A stretch of DNA of 64,000 bases, from assembly GCF_000835495.1 (NCBI RefSeq), contig NW_015622542.1, positions 5,540,485 to 5,604,484 of the forward strand, given 5' to 3'. The translations under genes were made by a program, and so were the position numbers. Positions within the stretch are counted from its first letter, which is position 1. Every line of letters begins with the position of its first letter. The notes under the pieces were generated by a model. It was not told the DNA's origin, did not search any database, and saw nothing but the letters and a program-made list of their open reading frames with translations. Of this stretch, positions 32,929-42,823 are shown one piece after another. Source of the stretch: Cladophialophora immunda (lineage: Eukaryota; Ascomycota; Eurotiomycetes; Chaetothyriales; Herpotrichiellaceae).

Positions 32929-34466
32929 GTTGAAATCTGCAAATCACGGTTTCACGGTAGCTATCAAAGATAATATCGTCACCGCAAGTTTGCCGACGAC
33001 ATGTGCCTCCAGAATTCTCAAAGGATTCTGTTCCTCGGAAGATGCCACCGTCACGAAACTGCTTGAAAAGGCGGGAATGATTCTGGTTGCAAAAACTAAC
33101 ATGGATGAGTTTGGGATGGGTTCGCACTCTATCCATTCCGCATACGGCCCCGTGGTCAATGGCGGCTCAGTAAAAAGCGACCATTTGTCGGTTGGTGGGA
33201 GCTCTGGCGGGAGTGCACTTGCTGTAGCTAAGGATCTGGCTCATATCGCAATCGGGACCGACACCGGAGGCTCCGTCAGACTGCCCGCAGCTTATATGAG
33301 TCTTGTCGGCTTTAAACCGTCCTACGGAATGATATCTCGCACAGGGGTAATACCTTATGCAAACTCATTGGATACTGTCGGCATTCTCGCCAAATCCGTT
33401 GTTGACATTAGGCTCACATTCGGTGAGTAGGTTATGGCAAGTTGGTTTTCTTATACTTACGGACGCAGATATCCTGCAGCGACCAGACGTCTCGGATCCC
33501 ACATGTTTGGAGACATCATCTCGAGAGCGAGTCAGAGCTGCAAAGCATAGGAGAAGACGTGCGGTTCTCACTTCCAAGCTGTTCATTACCAGAGTTTTTT
33601 CTTCAAAACCATTGCTGGACGCACATGGTCTAGCGTCTCTGGCTTCCCGAAGAAGAAATCTTGCTGTCACAGCGTCGCAAAAGCACCACACCCGACGAAT
33701 AGGGGTGCCTCTGGAGTACAACATCGAGGAGATGCATCCCCTTGTTCGCTGGGCATGGACGGCAACCTTGAGTCATCTGCAAAACGTGTACAAGTTTGAA
33801 ATTGTGCCCATTTCCCTTCCGTCTACAAAGCATGCACTTTCAGCTTACTACGTTCTGGCCCCCGCGGAGGCTTCTTCAAATCTTGCGAAATATGACGGTG
33901 TCCGATATGGCCGAAGGCGAACTGCACTCGCAGACGGAGATGGCAATCCGCTCTATTCAACTTACAGATATGAAAATTTTGGGCCTGAAGTTCGGAGGCG
34001 AATCCTACTAGGAACTTATTCCTTGAGCGCCGGAGCAATGGACAACTATTTCATTCAGGCCCAGAAGATTCGTCGCCTAGTGCAGCAGGACTTCGACGCG
34101 GTTTTCAGGATGCCAAATCCTCTCCGTGATGGTACCGAAGCAAACCCCAACGGCGTCGACATGATCATTGTCCCTACCGCCCCAAGTCCGCCGCCATATA
34201 TTGAAAGCTTGAAATCTTCAAGACCCGTGGAACGATATATGAACGACGTTTTCACCGTGCCAGCAAGTCTGGCGGGGCTTCCTGCGATATCGGTCCCTGC
34301 GCCAGCACACCCGGATCATCCTTGGGATCCTGAAGTGGCCGTTGGAATGCAGGTCATTGGGCAATACGGGGATGACTTTTCCGTCATCTACTTTGCACAG
34401 AACTTTCTGTCAAATTTCCACCGAAAAGACTTGAGGCGGACAGTTGAAACCAAGATATTGAGCTAG
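32929..34466 (+). CDS. HER2: Amidase of the mitochondrial GatA/HER2 type (5' exon unresolved)
   Basis: This is an amidase-signature protein matching the A subunit of glutamyl-tRNA(Gln) amidotransferase, which converts Glu-tRNA(Gln) to Gln-tRNA(Gln) in mitochondria. The catalytic triad is visible: Lys in FTVAIKDNIVT, cis-Ser in GTDTGGSVRLPAA, and the Ser nucleophile region in SVGGSSGGSALAVA. GatA hallmarks include MDEFGMGSHS, GFKPSYGMISRTGV, HALSAYYVLAPAEASSNLAK, LSAGAMDNYFIQAQKIRRLV, FDAVFRMPNPL and VDMIIVPTAPSPP. An acceptor at 32928 opens the segment. An intron at 33423-33468 joins LTF to DILQRPD. Residues around 33520-33690 form an unusual Arg/Lys-rich stretch before RIGVPLEYN. The N-terminus lies further left and is not resolved. 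Confidence 0.8.
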
Positions 34467-34887
34467 GAAATGATGTATGGCTATCACGATGCTCGGTCTA
34501 GTATATAGTGCATTAGCCGACTCGGAACCAGTCGTTCATCATCTCGGTGTGCTTGCTGTTTAGGCTTGCGAGTCCAGCTTTGCCGTGACCGTGTTGATCA
34601 TACTCGGTCATCAGTTTGAGTGGGAGTCCCATGTTGGCGCAGACGGGCACGCACTCTGCCAACATGTGTGCAGTGTTCCGCTGGCGGAATTTCAGGCACA
34701 CGAAACGTCGGTGCAGGCGTAAGATAGAGTATCGCCCTGCGGACAAGATGCCTTGAGATGGAGCATTCGAAGAGGAAGGCCCAATCCACGCATAGCATGG
34801 TGCAGTCGGAGCCCATTCGAGATACCAATGTACATATCTACCTGCTCTGTCGTGCATGAGTGCAATGCATGTAGTCATCTGCCGTCT
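34467..34887. other. Convergent spacer with an unassigned minus-strand frame
   Basis: A 121-codon minus-strand frame (34513-34878) ends in ANMGLPLKLMTEYDQHGHGK and NDWFRV. It vaguely recalls the end of an alpha/beta-hydrolase. I cannot connect it to an upstream exon and leave it unassigned. Confidence 0.3.
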
Positions 34888-37113
34888 TTAACTGCGTCTC
34901 AAAACCTCCCAGAGCCCAATGGGATCCACCGTGATCGTCCACCCGTCGGGATTCCCATCCACATGCTGATCCCCCTGCTGCACACCGGTGCCGGTGGCGG
35001 CGCCGGCGACCACGCCGGACCACTTGGCCTGATCGCCGCGTCTGCACGCGGGATGCACGCTCCTCTCCCGCAGCCCCTGGTGCGTGCACATCTTGCCCAG
35101 GCCCACCAGGGCCAACTGGTTCCCGGACCCCGTGCGCCGCGCGATCAGCGTGAGCTCCAGCCCCGCGAACTGGCACAGCAGGTCGCCCGGCCGGGCGTCC
35201 GTGCAGGCGAAGCCGATGCGCGCGGGCTCAATCCCTCCCGCCGGGTTCGACTCGATGATGATGCACGGTTTGCTCAGCGACGGGTTGTTGTGCAGGCGCT
35301 TGTCGTGCGGGTGTTGAAGGACATGTGGGATGGGGATTTGAATTGGGGTGGGCGGTGAGATGGAGTTTGCCGTCGCTCTGTCGCCAGAGACGGCGGTAGG
35401 AGCAGCGGTGTTTGACGATGTTGATGTAGAGGAAGACGATGTTGCGGACGAGGCTGCGGCGGCGGTGGTGGTGCCGGAGGGCAAAGAAGGTGGTGAGGAG
35501 TAGTTGTACAAATGCGATATCTCTTCGCTGTGGGATGCGGCCTGGATGACGTTCTCGATCAGGTCCGACGGCAGAGGGGCGCGAATGTACGCTGTCCCCG
35601 TCCCCGTCCCCGTTCCTGTTGCGGCGCCTGAACCGGCCGTCAACGACGAGGTTGTGGTCGCTATCGACGTTGCTGAACTCGAGCTTTTCTGCGTCCCGCC
35701 GGCCGACGGCCTCGACGACTTCCTCCGCACTTCGTGTCCGACGTACTTGGCCCAGTCCACCTGCTCCAGCCGCTGCCGCAGGTCGCGGATGCTGGTCCAT
35801 CCAGGAAGGACTTCGTCGATGAAGTTGACGTAGTCTGGAACCATCGGGTAGGTGAAGTCGCGGAGTCGCCGGGTCAGCAGGCTGACGCCCTGGCCATTGC
35901 CGGGCTTCTGTATAGCCTGCAGCGCCATGTAGCTCTCCACGTCGGCCTGGGTGATGCCCAAGGCGCGCTGGGCCAGAAAGATGGCTTGCATTGGCGACCG
36001 TGGCCGCGACGACGGCGGCGGTGACGGCCGCATCAGATAGCTGAAGACCTCGAAGTAGACCTCGAGGATATGCTTCGAGTAGTCCGGTTGAGGGCCGCGG
36101 TAGGAGCCGGGGGCCTCGGGGTCTTGGCCGCAGTCGCCTGCGATGCCCAGGACGCCGTAGACCTTGTCGCGGCGCTCCGCACATTTAGAGTCGTAGAACT
36201 CCAAGAGCAAGTCCTCGAGCGTGGAGGCCGTGTGTGAGATGCGTCGCGATGTGAGACGGAACGGGATGGTTTGTGTAAACTGTTGCACGAATGCCGGCGT
36301 AGGCGACGCCGCCATCGTCGGGGATTGCGAGATGATAGAGCGCACGGCGCGGACGATGTCCTCGAAGTCGATCCATTCGAGACTGGCTGTGCCGCAGAGG
36401 ACCTGGACTCGGCTCGCCTTGACAAACTCCTGGATGATCCAGGTGCGCGTCCAGTAGGTGCCCCTGCAGAGTTCGAGCAGATTCGCCCAGCGCTGCGCAC
36501 AGGCCTCGACCAAGTACTTTGCCCGGAACGCCGACGCCGAATCATGCTGATGTTGATGATGGTGATGATGGTGGTGGTGGTGATGTTTTCTGCAAAACAC
36601 GGCCATCTCGCTGATGAACTCGAGGGCCCTGGCCTGCCTCCTGTCCTCCGAGGGCAAACCCAGCCACACAAAGGTCAGGATGGCCTTTTCGTAGATCTCG
36701 GACATGCGCTGGACGTGGAAATTCCTCTCCTCCAAGTTCTCCTGGTCAATGCATAGAGCGTCCACCCAGAGGAACCTCGACTCCCCGCGCTGGCGCAGAT
36801 GGTATAGCAGGTTCCACAGGTTCACACGTACACGGAATGGGCGCCCATTCACGCGGATCTGCCGCGTGTATGTTTCCACCGTCGCCGCGGCATTGGCGCT
36901 GCCGCGATGGTGGTGGTGTCTCAGATTGCTGGCGTTCGGGTTGGGGCCCCAGGTATATGAGATGGCGGCATAAGGAGGACGGCGATGAATGGCGTATTGG
37001 GTGATGCGAAGACTGATCACGTCTTTCTTCGTGCCTCCCTGGATCTGGAGGAGGCGCATGAAATTGCCGTAGAGCTTGAGGCGCTCATGGCGGAATTCGT
37101 CGGTAAGATTCAT
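34888..37113 (-). CDS. HET-domain (heterokaryon incompatibility) protein
   Basis: This is a single 741-codon frame. The N-terminal third is a HET domain: PPYAAISYTWGP, then NLWNLLYHLRQRGESRFLWV followed by DALCIDQENLEERN, then VQRMSEIYEKAILTFVWLGL, then GTYWTRTWIIQEF. Within it lies a histidine tract (about residues 179-195). The middle carries the ECRD-like KCAERRDKVYGVLGIAGDC segment usual for this family. A Ser/Thr/Ala-rich low-complexity linker separates it from a C-terminal domain (IGFACTDARPGDLLCQFAGL, then RRTGSGNQLALVG). HET proteins trigger death or growth arrest when unlike hyphae fuse, or act as effectors of NLR-like sensors. The start at 37113 is the first ATG. Whether it works with the NACHT gene 10 kb away is unknown. 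Confidence 0.93.
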   Translation of the reverse strand: MNLTDEFRHERLKLYGNFMRLLQIQGGTKKDVISLRITQYAIHRRPPYAAISYTWGPNPNASNLRHHHHRGSANAAATVETYTRQIRVNGRPFRVRVNLWNLLYHLRQRGESRFLWVDALCIDQENLEERNFHVQRMSEIYEKAILTFVWLGLPSEDRRQARALEFISEMAVFCRKHHHHHHHHHHQHQHDSASAFRAKYLVEACAQRWANLLELCRGTYWTRTWIIQEFVKASRVQVLCGTASLEWIDFEDIVRAVRSIISQSPTMAASPTPAFVQQFTQTIPFRLTSRRISHTASTLEDLLLEFYDSKCAERRDKVYGVLGIAGDCGQDPEAPGSYRGPQPDYSKHILEVYFEVFSYLMRPSPPPSSRPRSPMQAIFLAQRALGITQADVESYMALQAIQKPGNGQGVSLLTRRLRDFTYPMVPDYVNFIDEVLPGWTSIRDLRQRLEQVDWAKYVGHEVRRKSSRPSAGGTQKSSSSATSIATTTSSLTAGSGAATGTGTGTGTAYIRAPLPSDLIENVIQAASHSEEISHLYNYSSPPSLPSGTTTAAAASSATSSSSTSTSSNTAAPTAVSGDRATANSISPPTPIQIPIPHVLQHPHDKRLHNNPSLSKPCIIIESNPAGGIEPARIGFACTDARPGDLLCQFAGLELTLIARRTGSGNQLALVGLGKMCTHQGLRERSVHPACRRGDQAKWSGVVAGAATGTGVQQGDQHVDGNPDGWTITVDPIGLWEVLRRS
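36545..36587 (-). repeat. CAT/CAC triplet tract encoding poly-histidine in the HET gene
   Basis: Mixed CAC/CAT codons (plus strand GTG/ATG triplets) encode about ten consecutive His followed by an alternating His/Gln stretch. It is translated in frame, so it is a coding microsatellite. Confidence 0.85.
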
Positions 37114-37681
37114 CTGACCGGGCCTTCCCTTCTTTTTCTGCCCTTTGCTCTCTTTGTTCTTTGTCCGCTGCCTCCTTTAATCGCTGATGTATCTAACGCT
37201 ATATTAAAACATGTTAGAGACCGAAAATCAATCCGCTTTATAACCAACAATTTGCGCAAAGAAGCAGGTTAAACAGAATGGATAGTCGTCGGCTGCACTG
37301 AAGCCCGCATGGCTTAGACTACTCATTTCATGATGGGCGGGGATGTTTGTAGATGAAGATGCAATGAATGGGGCGAGTAAAGAGGCTGATGGCACAGCGA
37401 GCGACGGTGTGTAATCAACAGGTGCCAATGATCGACTCGTAGGCCGAGATATTCCAGGGGCTTGCATAGCTGCTCTACAGGATTTTACACGGGCGTTTCA
37501 AGTTGGACAAGACATAAGATCGATCCGCTTCACGTGATCGAGCATTGGACCTGGTTGGAGGTGGGTGGCACAAGAGTATATCAGAACTCGCTCTCGAGGG
37601 TTGATTGGTTTCATTCGTCTATGCTCATATCTCATGCAAGGGCCTCTCTGTTGTTCATCATGCTTCCGACCCTCAGAACCA
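37114..37681. other. Intergenic, nothing recognised
   Basis: This is the HET gene promoter side and the bystin 3' flank. No gene is seen. Confidence 0.55.
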
Positions 37682-39277
37682 TCACCTCGTCATGTCCATG
37701 GTATCATCGCCATCATCCCTCCGCTCTAGCGCATCAATCTGCATCTCGCCACCACCCTGTCCGTCTGCAGCGGCCCGGTTTCTACCGGCCAGCAACTCGC
37801 GCCTGACCTCCGGTCCAATATCTTTATGGCCTCGGACCAGCAGCAGGTCCAGTAGCGCTTCTCGCTGGTCCTCCGTGATTTCGTTGCGGTACGTCTGCGC
37901 AAATATGAGAAGGCTTTGATGCCACAAGACCGGCAGCTTGGCTTCCTTGGACCCCAACGCCTCTTGATCCTGTTCCTTGGAGGCTCTAAACCGAAGAAAA
38001 TGAAACACGAGGCCGTCCACAACTTTGTATGGCAGCGCATATTTCTTCGCGAGTAAGACGCGGATGAAGATGTTCGCGGCACCAGCGGCTTCGCTATTCA
38101 CGTTTGCTGTCTGTTCCGCCGAGATCTCGCATAACCGTAACAGAGCAGCGGCAGAATGCAGCACGGGAATCTTGATCTTGGCCAATACGGAGGAGATGAT
38201 GTGCGCCTCGCGTAGCGTACAACTCGATTGCACGAGCGGAAACAAAAAGCCCTTGAAAAATGCAGAAGGTCGGTAAAAGGCGGCTTTCAGAGCGTTGTAG
38301 AGATGGACATTGAGTTTCTTGGTCTCTTGGATGTCCTCTCTCACACGGTCGAGAAGGACGGTTTCGCAAAAGTGCTGGCCGGTGGCCGCTGGGCCAGAGA
38401 TGAAAATCTTTGTCGCGCGGTAGACGGCGTGTGGAGTCCAGTTCTCGGGCCTCGTGATCGAGAGAAGATCTGGCCATTGTGGCAGAGTTGGAAGCACTTT
38501 GAAAGGCTTGGGAAGAGGGCCGGACTTGTAGCGTGACAGGAGCTGGCCAACCTTTGTAAATGCCTCAACGACTTTCATGGGGATCTCCACGGCATCCTCC
38601 ATAGGGCCGCCACCTATGAATGGTTGTGTTTGTTCAGCAGAGCGAGATGCTTCGAATGCCTCCTTTTCAGCGATCCGTTGCAGGATCAAGTCTGCAAGAT
38701 TCGTTGTTTGGCCTTCGCCTTCCTCTTGGTCTCCTTCTTCCGCTGCCTCATTGGATTTTGGTTGCTGGTGTCTATGCCTATCATTCGTTGATAGCAAGTC
38801 GCTGGTGGTCAGATTTGCAATTGATGGTGCAAAGTCGGCCAGTTCTTCGCCGTCTCGAAGAAACTTTCTGTAAACTGCCATCTCCTCTGGATCCAAGTCG
38901 TCTTCAGGACCTGCTGCATCGTCATCTTCCGGTATCCATTCCTCCTCGTCATAAAATCGATTTACCCCTTTGGCATCTCCATTCTCATCCTCGTCGTCCC
39001 CCGCAAACCTCGAATCGAAGCCGAAGGCCGCATTTGTGGGTGACGTGAGAGTTGCGCTAGCCGCCCTGCGTTCTGCTGCGTCTTCATCCACAAGATCTTG
39101 TGCTATTGCTAAGATCTTTCGCGAGGACCGGGAGTCAATGTAGCCGTCTCCTTGGGTGTCCTCGTCAGATCTTGACTTTCTCTTCCCGGTGATTGATTTG
39201 GTTCGGAGTGTGCCACCTGAGGCAGTGATATCGTCTTCGAGAGGGACATGTCGGCGAGCCGTCGCTGATTTGGACAT
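37682..39277 (-). CDS. ENP1: Bystin / Enp1, 40S ribosome biogenesis factor
   Basis: This nuclear/nucleolar essential protein is needed for 18S rRNA maturation and pre-40S export. It is a single exon of 531 codons from the preferred ATG at 39277 (MSKSATARRHVPLED); the frame stays open 31 codons further upstream, but that part looks unrelated. The acidic N-terminal half (DEEEWIPEDDDAAGPEDDLD followed by PEEMAVYRKFL) leads to the conserved bystin domain: VVEAFTKVGQLLSRYKSGPL with PKPFKVLP, then WTPHAVYRATKIFISGPAAT, then HLYNALKAAFYRPSAFFKGF, then SCTLREAHIISSVLAKIKIP and YKVVDGLVFHFLRF. The end (VRRELLAGRNRAA...) is normal. It is divergent from the HSF-type gene, separated by an unusually long 3.5 kb. 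Confidence 0.95.
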   Translation of the reverse strand: MSKSATARRHVPLEDDITASGGTLRTKSITGKRKSRSDEDTQGDGYIDSRSSRKILAIAQDLVDEDAAERRAASATLTSPTNAAFGFDSRFAGDDEDENGDAKGVNRFYDEEEWIPEDDDAAGPEDDLDPEEMAVYRKFLRDGEELADFAPSIANLTTSDLLSTNDRHRHQQPKSNEAAEEGDQEEGEGQTTNLADLILQRIAEKEAFEASRSAEQTQPFIGGGPMEDAVEIPMKVVEAFTKVGQLLSRYKSGPLPKPFKVLPTLPQWPDLLSITRPENWTPHAVYRATKIFISGPAATGQHFCETVLLDRVREDIQETKKLNVHLYNALKAAFYRPSAFFKGFLFPLVQSSCTLREAHIISSVLAKIKIPVLHSAAALLRLCEISAEQTANVNSEAAGAANIFIRVLLAKKYALPYKVVDGLVFHFLRFRASKEQDQEALGSKEAKLPVLWHQSLLIFAQTYRNEITEDQREALLDLLLVRGHKDIGPEVRRELLAGRNRAAADGQGGGEMQIDALERRDDGDDTMDMTR

Positions 39278-42200
39278 TGCGAAGTATTTGACCGCCGAAG
39301 TCTCAAAGGACGAGGTCGGGTCAGGGGATAGCGGGGTGCGACAGGAAGTGCAGACAGCGTGGTCGGGCACAAATGTGAGAAAACAAAAATTATTTGTATG
39401 TCACCAAATCAGGGTGCGTTAAGGCAATTTTACGCGAGTCTGCTTAGTCATTTTCGCCAAAATTTGCTCTGTCTGCAGCCTCTCGAACCCCCCCCAAATA
39501 CCTCGTACTTTGTATCCAGACTTCTTGCCCGATAATGCGACAAATGATGCACCGCTGGGTCTAGAAGAGTTCGCCTTATCGTGGAATTGGCTCTACAGTA
39601 ACCTTTATGCAGCGCTCAGTCGAATGGAAGCTACTGCTGTTACTGAAAGCGCTGTCGTAAGTTGTCTCCAATAGACCTGTCGAGGATTTCATCGACGCGA
39701 TACTGCGTCATAATATTCACTCTGTGCTGTGCTATAAATCGACTGGATGACTCTATCGCATTATCCAAAGATCAGACCATTACAGATATGGAGTGTATGC
39801 CACCATCAGACGTAGCTGAACTTGCGACATCAGAGGCAAGGATGTGACGCCGCGCGTTTTCGAAAGGATGAACCGAACTATCATAACCTGCGAATCGAGA
39901 TGAGCCAGAGCGACGAATCTTCATCTCGCTTTACCTCCGGAGATCTCGGTATTTATGACCACCCGGCTGACAGGGCAGACTTCAAGAATGGCTTTCTTTT
40001 GTCACTATCACTCCGGAACAGAAACAATACTTGGACGCCTGAGTTGAGAATACTCAGAGGGAGTAAAGCAGAATCTCGGCCAAGCCGTCGTGGCCGCCTT
40101 GACCATCCAAGCGACTTCGTGCTCGATGAGGCGGTGAGGATTCTTGTACGGAGCATGCAGAGCGGCATATCAAGAACCATCCTCTTGGGGAAGTTATGCC
40201 CGAACTTCCAATAACAACAAAGTTCCACCGAAATGTGTAAATGAGTATTGGTGTATACGAAATGTCAGTCGCCAAAAGAGCAAGGGCGTTTGGGACACAA
40301 TTTCCAGAGGGCCACGACCGCGAGAACGGGGATCGAAAGAGGCCTTGGGAGCAGAAGATGCCCGCTCACCGCCAGGCCGCTCTCGACCGTCGAGGCATAC
40401 CTTAAGCGAGAGATTCAGGAGTCATGGTAGTACAAGATTCGAGGAGACATGGTCAGATTGGCAATAAAACCAAGCAGAGGATATAGCCACGGACCAAGAG
40501 GGATATGCACAAGTCAGAAGACGGCTAGGAAAGGGTGCTCTCGATGACGATGGTGGAGGGAGAAGTGGGTTCGCGCAACAGTTCGTACCGGTTCGTGGTT
40601 GACGTGCAGGTCGACGGAGATCAGAGGGGAGCGAGGTGTTGGCGCCCAGAGGAAATGCCAAAGGCTTGAAGGTGAATGGAGAACGAAAGGCCAAAGTGAT
40701 GCCGGCGTCCGCTGTCACGAGTTCGGCGACTGTCAATCAAACAATGCCATAGGCCTGGATCAACCAGGCTCGTGGATCTCTTTGTGTGGCCTTCTCTTTA
40801 TGTTATTCTTCTTCATATACAGCATGATGCAAGCTGCCGTGCCTCGCTCGGTTTCAGGCCCATGTGCGTTCTGAAGGATCGAGAGATGATTGGCGATATG
40901 CAAGAACTGGGGGAGAAGGCGAAGTGGTGATGAAAGGTTAGATGTTGCCCCGTGGCCCTTTTATCTCGGGGCTGCAAGCACCCACGAGCAGCAACTGGGG
41001 GGGGGGCGGGCAGCTTAACCAACCTTAACTAACCTTCAGCGGGGCTAGCCTGCTTTGGCTGCAAGCCAGGGTCGCAGGGGTCGTTAAGGGTGCCACTCTC
41101 CTCGTGCCTTAACTAATCCGGCAAACTCCGGGTCGTGATGGCCACCGAACGGGCTGCAATACAGGATCCTCCAGGTGGTGTCCAGCTCCCGACTATGGGC
41201 CTTAATAATTTGTTAGTTATCAAGTCGTGCATGTCCTCCCCTCCAACCAGCTGCCGCCATTTGCGGTTTTCCTGCGCCTTTTCCCCTGCTCGACCCTTGC
41301 GATCCTTTTTCCCTTTGCATTGCATCTTCGCGCCTGCGCTTGTAACCCTGTTTGATGTTTTGATGATTGATTGAAATTGCCAGCCTGGAGCTTTTCCACT
41401 GAGCTTGCCCCTTCTTTCCAGAGCACTCTGCCGCTCCTTCGGTCCTCCAGATCCTCCGCACAGACCTCCGTATAGAACTCGTATTCGTTGGACGTCGGGC
41501 GATGTGGCTGAGGAAGAGGAGGAGCAAGGATCACAATCTACATCATCATCTGATGGCTGCATTTGAACTATCCCATGGGGTTACTCTATCTCGGTGTCTA
41601 CGCCTCGACTGATATTTTGCCTTCTCCCTCTCCTTTTCCTTTGCCCTCTTTAGGCGCCATTGCTCGCATCCTTTGGTCGCCTATCACCAAACTGCGGCCT
41701 CCATCTCGTCCCGTCTTTTTGGTCGCCGCCACCGTCGTAGTCCTTCTCTCATCCGCCTCCATCTCACCCCCTTGTCACCTGCAATCCTTTGGTTGACACA
41801 AATCCGGCCCCTCCGTATCCATCAGGGAAACGGAAACCCTCATCAAATCCACATTATTCATCCCTCGTCAGACACTGTCCAGTGCTCTGCAATCGATCCT
41901 TCTCCTCCGCCGTCACCCATTGCCATCTCTCGCCAATCCAAACCCCGATCTCTTAGTAAAGGCTCTTTGAGCCTGTGGGCGCTGTCAGTTTACCGGCACT
42001 CCCGCGTCGCCGTGATCGTCCGGTGCCCTGGAAGCGAATTCGCAATCATCCCAAAAGCATATCTCACTAATTTCCAAACTCGCTTCTTTCCCAGCAACTC
42101 CTCTTCTCACATTACCACTCTCCCTCTTGCTCAAACCTGCGAAAGTGTCTCAGCATTTCGAAATCGACTGTACAATACCCCCCCTGGCTCTATATCACAC

Positions 42201-42823
42201 CTAAACACGCCTCGACCCAGTCTCCCGTCTCACAGCTAAATGCGCATTAGCGACGCTTAACTCACCAAACCCTTGCGCACCACCCCCGCGATCGCATTTT
42301 CTTCTGCCGGCAGTCCGCGATACCCCCTAAACTGCGTTTTTTAACCTCCTCCCTTTTTCAGCACGTCCCTTCTAGAAACCGCATCCTTCAGTTCCCGAGA
42401 GCCGCAATCATCTTCCCATCCATCTCCAACTCTCAAAACTTCCCACCTCCAACTCGTTTGTCCACCCTCCACCCTCGACCCCCTTTGACAGCCAGACATT
42501 CCGATCCGACATCCCACCAGGTCACGTCAACAACTGTTTATCGACTCGGCAACTCTTCGTGAGACATCCCTCCTCTCCCGAAATCCACCTGCGCCCAACT
42601 GTAGACTGCCAGCTTCGAGGGCATCAACCACTACCATAGCCAGTGCCCTCCCACCTCCCTCTGCCATTTCTACCTCCTCCAATGTGTGGACCGCTCCACC
42701 CTCGGTGCAAGATATTGATGCCTTGCATGACTTGAAAATAGGACCTCCGTCACAGTCTACGCGCACCGCCTTTTACCCTTCGGCCTCTCGACGCCACGGA
42801 ACACCGGTGCTTAAAGAAGCATC
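39278..42823. other. 3.5-kb divergent region; long pyrimidine-rich leader of the HSF-type gene
   Basis: No gene is supported here. From about 41560 to 42800 the plus strand is strongly C/T-rich with many short upstream open frames (for example 41563-41796 and 41673-42239). That is typical of long 5' leaders of fungal regulatory genes. A ten-G run lies at 40997-41006, followed by TTAACTAA-type repeats at 41011-41035 and 41109-41115. Confidence 0.5.

Noticed and set aside
34513..34878. 121-codon minus-strand open frame with a GHG motif
   Set aside because: It vaguely recalls a hydrolase C-terminus, but no upstream exon or catalytic residues could be linked to it.
35084..36756. Long plus-strand and alternative minus-strand frames across the HET gene
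   Set aside because: Shadow frames of a GC-rich, low-complexity coding region; only the 741-codon frame has domain content.
41673..42239. 188-codon plus-strand open frame
   Set aside because: Composition follows the C/T bias of the leader (Pro/Ser/Leu/His) and no domain is visible; treated as an upstream frame.
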